DNA of 64,000 bases from Entoloma clypeatum (Eukaryota; Basidiomycota; Agaricomycetes; Agaricales; Entolomataceae), in assembly GCA_963565915.1 (NCBI GenBank), contig OY751494.1, positions 3,162,001 through 3,226,000 on the forward strand, read 5' to 3'. The notes beneath the pieces are model-generated. The model was given only the letters and a program-made list of their open reading frames with translations. It had not been told where the DNA came from and made no database searches. Shown here one piece after another: positions 20,301 to 30,425 of this stretch; positions within the stretch are counted from its first letter, which is position 1; each line of letters opens with the position of its first letter. The translations under genes were made by a program, and so were the position numbers.

Positions 20301-21104
20301 GATAGTGCATCTATAGGATCGCAGTGAGTAAAAATGCATGAGGAACGGAGATAGTTCAGTACTAGTAATCGCACCAGAAGGCAGAGCCTTTACAACGATA
20401 TGGAGGTGCTTTTCTGCAAGCTGACTTGAGAAGCCTGATAAGTTCTCCACGGGAGACAGGCGACTTTCATCGAAGAGCTTTAACTGTGCAAAGTGCTTAT
20501 CGAAATTGCTATCGATAGGGATAGAAACCTTCCATAGATCAAGGGCATCGGCATCGATATTTCTAAAGGCAATCTTCTTCTCCTCCTTTATCGCCTCCTT
20601 GAGATGTGCAACCCAACTGGTAGCTGCGATGTCGATAACAAAAGCCCTATCGGCCTTGTCCCCCGCCACCAGACAAACAAATCGGAGGAGTGGAGGCAGT
20701 TCTACACCTTGGTTGGAAACCCCTGAAGTCATATACAGTATCATAATCATATTCAGGCAGAAAGGAGGATGACACACACCACCAGGAGCCCTTATGACAA
20801 TAGCCAGACAGTCATCAGTAGATTGACCTTTAAAAGATGTGGATAGCTTCTGCCGAGCTGACAGCAGTCGCTGCTTTGACACATCAAGGTTTTTCAAGTT
20901 CTCTTCGAAATCGTCATTGTAAGGCATGGAAACATTCCACAGATCAAGGGCGTCAGCAGCAACAGTTTGAAAGAAAGGATCCTTCTTCTCCTTTATCGCA
21001 TCCTTGAGAGTCGCAACATTTTCCGTATTGCTAATTTTCACTGTGAAAATATGTCCCTCATCTTCTCCGAGCACCAGACAGTCGAGAGTCAGCATGGAGG
21101 ACAT
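17398..21104 (-). CDS. Crinkler (CRN)-type protein: two header domains, P-loop NTPase, PD-(D/E)XK-like nuclease
   Basis: Multi-exon minus-strand gene, about 1000 residues, starting MSSMLTLDCLVLGE. The N-terminus has two copies of the ubiquitin-like CRN header, each with a CLV-G start, an LK-AIKE-K block and ADALDLW-VS-P. An NTPase follows with Walker A GVSGSGKT (about 19680) and Walker B FVVIDEAQ (about 19190). The C-terminal third has MHEAIALGIGF, GPDLLCFF and VVVQVKL, the E...D...QxK pattern of a restriction-like nuclease. Introns are inferred from GT...AG pairs; the one at 18531-18578 (donor GTTTGT, two CTAAC branch motifs) removes an in-frame TAA, so the gene looks intact. Fungal CRN proteins with this layout are proposed to act in conflict or as effectors; the role here is unknown. 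It borders the TE island, the usual setting for such genes. Confidence 0.85.
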
Positions 21105-21381
21105 GGTTGCTGCGAGAACAGCACAGTCACGTGCAAAGTGTGATCTGTTGTCGTCACCATATGTAAAGGCTTGAAACAAGGGGGTTCAAGCCTTGCCTCG
21201 GATGTGACACGGTTGTGTACGGCGTGCGCCCGCCCAACACACTGACTTGGCGTGTTATTAATCATTCACCATGATGTCGTTGCAATCCTTGAGTTTGCCT
21301 CGCGGTCAGATGTGTGCAAGATCTAGGGACAGTCGAGTCGCAGGATGACGGGTCGTGGTCTGAAGTCAACAAATTTATTGC

Positions 21382-23729
21382 TCATAAATCAGCTATGTTA
21401 TCATCGCCTGAATCTTTCACACTTTCTATCATACCCGGTCCGTTGCTCGATCCTGCCTCTTCACCAAGGTTGAAAGACGACTCATCCATGATAGCAGCGG
21501 CGCTGGAGACTTTCCGCTCCTTGCGTTTGCGGGGAATAATGTGAAGAGGAGTAGGAATTTGTGCTTTCTTGACTCTCAGAATGTCCATTAATTCTACAGC
21601 GAGATGAAATCTGCTCTGGAGTCTGAGACGAAAGTGACCAACCTTGGTGAGTCATGTCTTCGTAACCCTTGATACCGCGCTTCATCGTGAGCCATCGTCG
21701 CTGGAGGGTATGTGCACTCCATAGATTCCATTGTGGGTCAGGAATCATCTTCCAGTCAATCTCAGTGTCATCCCACACGTTCAATGAATCCACCCTAAAG
21801 AATGAAGCAAGAATGTGACGATCTATGCACGCCAAGGAGGCAAGAACATACTTATGGACCAGAATATAGGCATCTTGCTGGCTCCAACGTGGCTTTAACC
21901 CGTCATTTTTTATTGTTTTGCTCAGGGCGTCCGTCCTATGGGGCAATCAACCTGAATTCAAGACAAACAAACCGGAGAAATGACGCACCATTTAATTCTA
22001 CATTGTTGGCGACCACGTTTGCCTCCCATGAGCTCACTCACCCGTCCCCAAAACACGTCATTATCGATGTCTCGGCCTTGGTTGATAGTCATATCAGTGA
22101 CGATGCGGGTAAGTTCTGCTTCTTCTTCTTCGGTCCAATGTCCTTGACGTACCTGATCAGACAGAGAAAAAGATTGAGAATTCAGCCTCACCTGTTACAC
22201 GGATCTCTCTGCCCTGAATATGATTGCGATACCTATCTCTGCAGTCGGAAGACATTCGACCAACTCTTTTACTAACTTTCTCCCATTGCTGCCCTAAATC
22301 CGTCACTGCTCTGCAAAGACAGTGAAATTTCAGGAGATACGAAGGCGAATGGGAACATACTGCTTCAGCAAGGCGTCTTCTGACGAAGACCATTTTCCTT
22401 GCTGTTTCAGTGGATGGTAGACTCTCCTGACATGATGATAAACAGCAATGATGGGACGTTGAGGAACAGCAGCAGCTAGCCAGATTTCAAGTATTGTCTT
22501 CCAAACGTATGACCAACTTACTGAATTCTGACCAAAATGCGTTGTCCTTGTTGTTCCCGGCCTGCGGGTAGATTAGCTCCTGCATATCTTCGTCTGTAAG
22601 CCCTCTCGCCTGCAGTAAGATAGAGTTAGGTCGCAACGGAACCAAGGATATGATACCTTACAATGCGATAATTCTCTATGGCAGTACTCAATTGTTGTTC
22701 TTCAATCGCCGAGAATTTGCCCTTCTTATACACAAGACCTGGTCATGGTAAGCTAAGCAATTCGACTTGTGTAGACGTTTTCATACCTTCGGTTTTGACG
22801 AGCTCCGAGAGCTTATTGGCATTAAGCCATTTGTTCGCAAGGAGGTACGCATGTTCACGACTGTTGCAGTCAGTGGCTGGTAAAGGCATGTCAAGCGTCC
22901 GACTATGCCTGGAAACGTTTTGTTCTGACAGCGCAAGGACCTCTCCAGAGGCAACTGGGACTTTCTTCAGTGGTCTCGACTGGGTCATGGCTGGCTGGTC
23001 ATCGAGTGTACAAGTCACCTCTCCAAGACCTTTCAAAACACTGGTGATTTTTGACATGTCCAGGGCTTGAAGGGCGCGTAGAACATCTTCATTGGACGCA
23101 AATGCCAGCTCAGTCAAGGAAGCACTTGTAGGAGGCGGAGGGAAATGATTCGGGATTTGCATTGAAGTTGTTGGCAAATCAGGTTGGCCACCGAAACCAT
23201 AGGGCATGAATGAATACGACATGTAGTCCTGGGATGGATCAAGGATCATTTGAGGGTTTGGATGAAAAGGATGTCCCATCCCCATATGCCCGACACCAGA
23301 CGGATCCGGGAGACTAGCAGCGGCTGCGACGATGGCCGATAACAACGCTGCGGTAGATGAATCCGCCTCCGACAGCAGAGTGAGATTTGGGTCGATTTGT
23401 TGGGGCGGCGGCTGGATGGGTTGGGTAGTCTCGGGTTGCTCGCCCTTATCTCTCTTTTTGGACTTCTTCCGCTTTTCGGGAGGAGCATCAGTCGGTTCCA
23501 TTACGGCTGAGGAAGGATTTTCTAGGATAAATTGCCCATCGGAATGTTTTTCACGTCTTTTCTTCTTTTTCTTTGGTTGGACGCCAGCACCTGAATCCTG
23601 GGCATCAGTTGTGTCGTCGTGACGGCGTTTCTTCTTCTTCTTCTTTCCTGCGACCACGGGCTCTGCGACGGGGTGACAGGGTGGATCGATGACGGGCACA
23701 TGGGTGGGCGACGTATGAACGAGTGACAT
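21382..23729 (-). CDS. REB1/TTF1-like Myb DNA-binding protein
   Basis: A nuclear DNA-binding protein of the REB1/TTF1 type, which in other eukaryotes binds rDNA terminators, stops RNA polymerase I and blocks replication forks. Exon 1 encodes a Lys-rich N-terminus (KKKKKKRR, KKKKKRR, KRKKSKKR) and a Pro-rich middle. Later exons give LVYKKGKFSAIEEQQL, ARGLTDEDMQEL, RPIIAVYHHVRRVYHP, then Myb/SANT repeats: KWSSSEDALLKQAV with WEKVSKRVGRMSSDCRDRYR, HWTEEEEAELTRIV with FWGRVSELMGGKRGRQQCRI, and a divergent WSQQDAYILVHKYV. At least five short introns are needed. The start MSLVHTSP (23729) is the only Met before the basic region. Only 66 bp separate it from the stop of the upstream CCDC97-like gene. 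Confidence 0.85.
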
Positions 23730-23795
23730 TAGGGTGGGCAATTGGTAGGCAATAAGGTTACAGTTGAGGGCAAGCTGATGTGTGACCCTGTGACA

Positions 23796-24546
23796 CTACT
23801 CGTCAACGCCATCCTCGTTGTCAAACCAACGCTGCTCCGCCTCTCTCTCGCCCTCGTCATCCAAAGATTCGTCCCAATCGACTTCGTCATATTCAAATCC
23901 CTGCAAGAGCTGCTTAGAAGACAGGCTGCGGATACAAGCGATTCCGGGAACTTGCCTCCAGTAGTCCATAAATGAAGCGCTCTTTTATCAACCGTCCAAA
24001 GGATGCTCCAACCTCTTCTGGACTCTCTTCTTCAATGCCTATATCGTCAGCATCTCCGTCGTCACTCTCACTACTTTCCTCCTCTTCTAGAATGAACTCG
24101 TCTTGCTTGGGTCGCATGCTCTGGGCGCATGCTGCTTGTCGCTCCTCCTCGTATCCACTCAGAAGATCGCCCAGCTTCCCGACATATTTTGGAGTCCCGC
24201 TTATGAAACATTCTTCCGCCCACTCTTTTTCTTCCTTGACCTCTTTGTCACCATGCCGCTCCTTTCCTTGCCACAAGTTGGGCCATCGGCTTCTCGCCAC
24301 CGTGTATTCCAGTCCCGGTGGCTGCTGATTGACATATTTGAGACGGCGATTGCGTATCGTTGGAATCACAGTGCGTTCTTTTGCCGAGATGATGTGGCTG
24401 AAAAGCTGCAACAGATGTGGAGGGAGTTGCGTGAGGTGTTTGGTCAAAAATGCGATGGTGGCAGCCTCTGGCGAAGGTTCATAGTTTTCGGGCAAACCAA
24501 GATACGAAAGCAATAAATACTCGTCAAAGACTGTTCCTGTCGACAT
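23796..24546 (-). CDS. CCDC97-like protein
   Basis: Two exons. Exon 1 starts MSTGTVFDEYLLLSYLG and carries the RSRWPNLW block and an acidic stretch (EEEESSESDDGD), ending RLIKERFIYGLLE. Exon 2 encodes GFEYDEVDWDESLDDE and EAEQRWFDNEDG, the hallmark C-terminal end of the CCD97-like family. Human CCDC97 associates with the SF3b part of U2 snRNP, so a splicing role is likely by family. The only intron (23901-23955, 55 nt) joins the exons in frame and has a GC donor (GAG|GCAAGT) with a TTGCAG acceptor; no GT donor fits. The start codon lies about 100 bp from a tRNA gene. Confidence 0.82.
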
Positions 24547-24647
24547 TGTCGCTGCAAGCAAGCTTTGTTATCCGTTATTTGTCATCAGCTTTGTTACAAG
24601 AAGGATTGTGGAACATTATATTCGTATGGGTGTCCGTTATTGCCTGA

Positions 24648-24730
24648 GGCGCTGTAGTGTAGAGGTTATCACTCAAGATTCTGATTAGGTTTGACTTCTT
24701 GAAACCCAGGTTCGAGTCCTGGCAGTGCCT
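24648..24730 (+). tRNA. tRNA-Gln (anticodon CTG) with an 11-nt intron
   Basis: The cloverleaf is complete. The acceptor stem GGCGCTG pairs with CAGTGCC (one G-T wobble). The D arm is GTGTAGAGGTTATCAC. The anticodon stem CAAGA pairs with TCTTG, with loop TTCTGA carrying CTG. The T arm is CCAGG TTCGAGT CCTGG, and the discriminator is T, as in other eukaryotic tRNA-Gln. The gene is 83 nt, 11 nt longer than a 72-nt tRNA, and the extra bases follow position 37 where nuclear tRNA introns lie. The A box (TAGTGTAGAGGTTA) and B box (GGTTCGAGTCC) fit RNA polymerase III. Confidence 0.93.
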
Positions 24731-24735
24731 TTTTT
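24730..24735 (+). terminator. RNA polymerase III terminator of tRNA-Gln
   Basis: A run of six T directly follows the acceptor stem, as expected for Pol III termination. Confidence 0.8.
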
Positions 24736-24800
24736 ACAGCACGTCGCCCAAAGTAGCTGACCAGACGCGTCAATTAGCAAAAACCCAAGACATCACAAGC

Positions 24801-25834
24801 ATGCCACAGTCCGCCCCACCATCAACTTCGTCGTCGTCGTCCCAAATGCTATGCCGACCATGTTACTGCCGATGGGCGTGGTGTCGGCAGACATTCTCGA
24901 CTTATGCGGAGCTTGAGCGTCACGTCATCAACGAGCACGTCCTTACCGCTGTCCCCGTTAGACGTCGAGACTTGGCCATGCTACGACGGGCGGAAGAGGG
25001 TATTGGCGAGAGCCTCAGCCTGGGTGGATTTGTTGTGCCTAGCTATGGTTTCGGGGATGTCTCACCGGAGGAGTTACACCCCAAGCAAGACGGTCTGCCA
25101 TTGTAACCTTGCAAATGCTACTCCCCGTTCCACTAATGCTCCTCTCTTTTAAAATAGGCACTTCAGTCGAAGTAGAACCATCCTCTCTCCCTTCGCCCCC
25201 CGATACCGCATCGCGTTCATTGTCACGATCCTCTCCTGCTCCTGCCTCCCTCGACCAATGCTTGTCACAGGAAACCCCGTCCCAGGAACTACCTGCCTCA
25301 CGCCATCACCCCCACGCAACATCCCTATACACCATTGCATTGCATTCTTTCTCTGAACAATCGTCGATGCCGATGCATCAATCACAATCGCCATCTGGAT
25401 CTCCAGATTCCGTGGAGAAGCAACTTACTCAGGGAATGCCAATGGACATCGATGATGATAGCAGCCAGATGCCAAGTAACCAACTGCTCTCGGAGACGCC
25501 CTTTTCAGCTACACGTCCTTCAGTTACAAACAATGCATCCGCAATTGCTCCTGCCACTTCTATTGCGACGCGAGGCAGGCAGGCATGGTACGGGACCCTA
25601 CCGGCAAAGAGGTCTCGAAAGGTAACCACGAAACTCATGCAACCTATGCCACGACAATCACCGACGAGGGTCCCTCGAGATTCTGGGACGCATGCCGAGT
25701 TTCGTTCGGGTACGCTGCAAACGGGCGATGCGGCGTCCTCGCAGGAAACGTCTCAGGAAGATTATCATTTTTCGTGCGGGCCTTTGCAGACCCAGGCTCG
25801 ATATCGAAGCCAGAGCTTGAGTCAGACCCAATGA
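24801..25834 (+). CDS. C2H2 zinc-finger protein, low-complexity C-terminus
   Basis: Exon 1 (from MPQSAPPSTSSSSS) contains one C2H2 finger, CRWAWCRQTFSTYAELERHVINEH, with an unusually short C-x4-C spacing, followed by a conserved-looking LGGFVVPSYGF. A short intron (about 25096-25158, donor probably GTCTGC) leads to exon 2, which is Ser/Pro/Gln-rich and ends SQSLSQTQ. The single finger and long disordered tail suggest a small DNA- or RNA-binding regulator; I do not recognise an orthologue. The gene starts 66 bp after the tRNA terminator. The exon 1/exon 2 junction is less certain than most in this window. Confidence 0.65.
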
Positions 25835-26132
25835 ATATATGAAAAGACGACGGGCAAGCCGTCGTTCGGACCTTGCGATGTCGACAGGTGCTCAAAAATG
25901 TGTGAAGAGCATGCCCAATCATTTTGCAATGACCTCACAGAATCACCTTTCCTCATGGCGCCCAGCTTGTCTGAAGGTCTCAATGTTTATACATGTTAGG
26001 AACCAAGACCACAGTTCTTGAATTTCCTTATATAGGACGAGTCGTTGTGAAGGACCATGCTATCGCAAGGTGACTGTAACTGTAATCATGTGACGTCATG
26101 GGTGATCAATAAGAACAATCACAACTTCTTCA

Positions 26133-27405
26133 ATGCTCCTCGTAGTTTTTGTACACGGCTTCAAGGGTACAGACGAAACGTTTGGCCACTTTCCCCAGCG
26201 ACTTCAGCATGTCCTCGCAGCGACAGTCCACGATGTCGTCGTCGAGTGTCTCGTCTTTCCCGCCTACGAGGTGCGACCCTTCAAATCAACCCCCACTTAG
26301 CCTGACCCATCCCTCAGACCAAAGGTGACCTGGTAGGCGAGCTTCTCCTTTCACCAACCTCGACGTCCTCAAACCGTTCTCTATTCAGAATGAAGCTGTC
26401 GAACGTTTTGCAGACTGGCTTGCTACACTCACTGTCCAGAAGGAAGTCGCTTCTGGTGGTGGAGCTGGTTCCGCCAAGATAGTTCTTTGCGGCCATAGGT
26501 CTGTCTCTTCCATGGCTTTTTTTATTTTTCTTTCACTTAATATCGGAATCATTTTACAGTATGGGAGGGCTACTCATAGCTGATACTTTGCTCAAAATCA
26601 TCAATACCCGTCCTGATAGTCATGGCCCGCTGTGGCCCAAAATTGTCGCTTGCATAGCCTTTGACACTCCTGCAAGACATCTTACCTTTCGCCCAGCTAT
26701 GTCGACTGACCCAACCTTTCAAAGTTTCTCGGACTACATCCCAACGTCGTTAAGAACACTGTCACCAAAGCTGCAGAGTATGCCAGTGCTGCAAAGACAA
26801 TAGGCTCAGCCATGTTTGGTGCCGCTGCAGGTTTTGGTGCGAAAAAGGCCACGGCATCCAACTCAACAAGTCCTGCATCCGGTTCTGCTTGGGCAAGGTG
26901 GGCTGGACCTGCGGCATATGCTGTCGGAGGCGCAATCTTAGCAGGCGCTGCTGCTGGAAGCGCCTACTACCAGCACGAACATTTGCATGGCGGCATCGCT
27001 TGGGCGACCGATCATATGAAATACATAGGAAATTTATGGGATGAACCAACGTTGAAGAAACGGATCGACGCCCTTGTTTGTGTTGAACAAGAAAGTGTAG
27101 TTTTCCGCACGTCAGTTGCTATATCCAGTTCTCGTGTTTTCGCCTCAACTCTTTGCAGATTTTACACGTTCATTCCGGCTAGTCCACCTTTCAGCGAAGC
27201 CCGGACATTTATCGTACTGCCTAGGAGGAGTTCGCCAGAATACCCTTACTTCCTTCAGGCTAGAAACACTATAGCACCAGATGAACTTCAAGCACATATT
27301 GGGATCTTCGGTGGAAAGACAAATGATGGATATTATGACTTGGGCTTAGCTACTGTGAAGATTATTCAGGAATCGGTCATCCTGGAGAGAGAGAAAGCCA
27401 AGTAA
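26133..27405 (+). CDS. DUF676-type alpha/beta hydrolase (lipase-like)
   Basis: Starts MLLVVFVHGFKGTDETFGHF, with the oxyanion-side HGF motif. After three short introns comes the nucleophile elbow CGHSMGG (split by an intron after CGH), then IVACIAFDTP and FLGLHPNVVKN. A Gly/Ala-rich helix (AYAVGGAILAGAAAGSAYY) may be a membrane-associated hairpin. The C-terminal part (FYTFIPASPPFSEARTFIVLP) closes the fold and the protein ends EREKAK. The intron at 26672-26724 starts with GC (CCT|GCAAGA...AAAG|TTT) and is needed to join DTP to FLGLHP. DUF676 proteins are putative serine esterases or lipases; the substrate is unknown. Stop codons of this gene and NAA10 are about 70 bp apart on opposite strands. 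Confidence 0.82.
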
Positions 27406-27473
27406 ACGCGCTAAATGCAGAACATCTCTGAGATACCTGTGATTATAAGTATATAATTTCCGCTTGTCATTCC

Positions 27474-28233
27474 TTATCTCGTCAGCGAGAGATGCATTGC
27501 ATAGGCATCTTCGCCATCGGCATCTAGTGAATGTTTTCAGACAAAGTACATTGACGGCGAAAGGAAGGAAAGGAACAGTATTTATTCTCAACCTCTTTCA
27601 CCGTGAAACCCAGAGTGTTTCGGTACAAGCCCAAGGCCGCTCGGTTTGATTTTCGGACATGCAAGGACACATACGATGCATGGTATATGCTTGCCATGGC
27701 TTCCTCTTTCGAGCTCCAATGAGCATATATGCGAATCCACGCAAACAATGAGCCAAAACGCACGAGATTGTACCATGAGCTTTTTCGCCAAGCCCAACCT
27801 GCGATACGAACGTAGGACGGATATTGAGGTTACGTGGCCATGGGGCTTTGCTCCCTCAGGAGCGTCCTCTTCCCTGTGTTATATAGCGCCATTTCCAGGT
27901 GAACGATGTTCGGCTCGGAACACTCTCAAGCCTTACATTTTCGCGAGGATATATCCGACAATCCTTCCTTTGTTGTCTTCCGCGACATACGAAAGGGATG
28001 GCCAAGTCATAGCATGATAGAGATCTTTTGTAATTTTGACTGCAATGAGCTATTGATTTCTTGCCGAGTTGGCAACGATTCGCGCACAGTATTTCATAGT
28101 GTAATTTTCTGGTAGATTCTGCAGATTACATGCCTGCATACCCATGAGGTCTTCCACCTACCCGGCATTCTGTACGTCAAGTCGGGGAATGGAGAGCATG
28201 AACACATACCCGTGCAGCGCGTATGTTCACCAT
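27474..28233 (-). CDS. N-alpha-acetyltransferase catalytic subunit NAA10/ARD1
   Basis: NAA10 is the catalytic GNAT subunit of NatA, which acetylates the N-termini of nascent proteins at the ribosome. Exons in order give [46 protein letters not shown], then [42 protein letters not shown] and [11 protein letters not shown]. The R/Q-x-x-G-x-A acetyl-CoA loop lies in the block before GLAKKLM. The length, about 155 residues, is that of a compact ARD1. At least four introns are required. The start codon at 28233 is followed by a 9-codon first exon. Confidence 0.88.
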
Positions 28234-28395
28234 CCTATTCGCTTTGACTATACAGGATGCTTGTTCGGAGATATTGTACAACGTCACAGTTGTGTTTGGT
28301 TCTGACACTGCTCAGCAACCGCTACAGTACTACTTACATCATGGGTTCTGTAAACATGGCGTACTAGTTTTGCACAGGTCGTAATGTGGCCTACA

Positions 28396-30252
28396 CTATG
28401 AAACGATAATATCCCCAATGGTCCCCACGAGTTTCCTCTTGGGCCGACCATCCCCCGCCTTTCCAACAATCTCAATTTGCATACTTCTCTCCGACGCAGA
28501 CCCCACCGCTTGCTCCAGTTCGCCGTCTATGAACGCGATTGATAGCTTGGAAATGATATCCATGAGCATTTGAGAACCTTTGGTCCTGATAAGTGGAAGA
28601 ACCGGAAAGTCCGAAAACGCTGTATGTCCCGATCCAACTGATGGTGCATTCGTAGATGTGAGTACTGTAACACTCCAAAGAAACCCGCGTACCGAGGGTG
28701 ATAATCCGCCGCCCGTGTGGTTCCCATGATTTGACGATATCTTGTAATTTTGCAAAATGATCCTGCCACAAAGTGAAAGTCTCTGAATTAATGACCAGCA
28801 TTCGAGGAAGACGGCTGTCGTGCTTCGATAGGTCTACCGCTTCACTACCGAGGTTAGGTGTCTCGGTGGGAGAGGTTGAATGTTCTGTAGAGGCCGAACC
28901 GATAGAAGCAGAAGAAGACGTAGGATAACGAGGGGTAGGGTTGTTTGTCGGGAAAGGTTCCACCCAGGGATCCAGAATGAGCGCATTCGTAGCAGGTATT
29001 ATACCACACCCTTCAGGGGGGTCAGTCGACAGTATAGATATCTGCTAGAAATTAGTATATGTCGACTACAACTGAACCAATGTTCTCCACTGACCACTGT
29101 GCAGCCTCCAAACGAATGTCCAGCAAGAGTGACCCCTTCGGAACAGCATATCGGTTCATCACCAATTACCGAGTCCACCGGCCTCCAGGAATCGAGGGCC
29201 ATAGTGCTGTCATCAAGAACTGACAGTTCCGACGCTGGCCCTTGTCGAATAAATCGAGAAAAGGTTTCATAAGCGATGTAAATCTCTTGACGTCGGAAGT
29301 CTAGCTGTTCGGTACGAAGAGGGAGTGGGTTGGCATCCTTCGTGGGGTCCTCGTCTAAGCTGTGAACCTATGGCTTCAAAGAAACGTAGAACCTCAGTAG
29401 TATCTTGTCCACGTACATCACATCCTCCTTTTGATAATATATAATGGGCTTGGACAAATATTTCCTCTCAGCATCCCAAGTTCGGCGCATGGCGGCATAT
29501 CCTGTCCCATCTCGATGTTCAAGTGCCAGAACAACTTTGCCAGAGGCCGCTATCCGGGAACAGAGTTGACTTCCAGAGATACAACATTAGTGTCGGTCAG
29601 CTCACAGGGTCGATGAACTAACCTGTAGGCCGTGCGACTGCCTCCTAGCCCATGAGAGAATATCACTAGAGGCCACTGCTCCGATATAAACTTTTCTTCG
29701 GACACTGAGGAGCAGGGCTTGGCCTTCTTCGGGTGCAGAAGGGGTGCATTTGGATAAACGGGTATCTGACAAGGGGAGCAGTGTCAGTACAAGGAAATAC
29801 CTATGTCATTTGCAGGACATTACATTACCTTGATAAAAGTACCAAAAAGGTATACCAACGGCCAAATAACGAAAAGTGAAACAGCTGATGGATATTGAAC
29901 TCTTTGAGGATTAGATGTGTCTTACAGCAATGAACCTACCTGAAAAACTGGCGAGCCCACGCAACGTCTCTTTGACGGGTCTAAGGACGGTAAGAAGGCA
30001 TATGTCAGTGGAGCTCTAAGAGGGATGAGCTTATTCGCACCGAAGCATCCAGTTTAATCCCTTTGCAGCCGATGATACTGCAATTACATCCGTTGGATAA
30101 TAAACTGTGAATGCAACTTCGTCGAGATTCAACGCAGGTTGTTTTGTGCCTTGTAATTTTGCGGAACCGACGGTTCGTGGGGGTCGCACGGGAGTTGCAA
30201 ATGTGGTTGCGCCCACAGGAAAGCGGCCGGGGATTTCAGAGAGAAATAGCAT
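28396..30252 (-). CDS. PAF acetylhydrolase family phospholipase
   Basis: This family is a group of alpha/beta hydrolases that cleave short or oxidised acyl chains from the sn-2 position of phospholipids. Visible blocks: PGRFPVGATTFATPVRPPR and LDEVAFTVYYP near the start, WPLVIFSHGLGGSRT (oxyanion hole region), LALEHRDGTGY, YYQKEDVM, and the nucleophile motif LAGHSFGGCTV, followed by MLVINSETFTLW and a C-terminal IGDIIVS. The order matches PAF-AH class II proteins. Introns are many and short. The start at 30252 (MLFLSEIPG) gives the expected distance to the PVGATTF block. No signal peptide is seen, so a cytosolic form is likely. Confidence 0.85.
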
Positions 30253-30425
30253 ATCCTAGTAAGTATTACAACTTTCATTGCGCTTATAAGCAGGGAGGGC
30301 ACCGGGAGTTGGGAGTCGCGGAAGCTAAAGGGTTCCATGTGATTCGAGGACACGAATGGATTTTACAAAAACCAGTTAAATACATACAAAACGATCATCA
30401 ATTATCGGAATAATAAACACACCAC

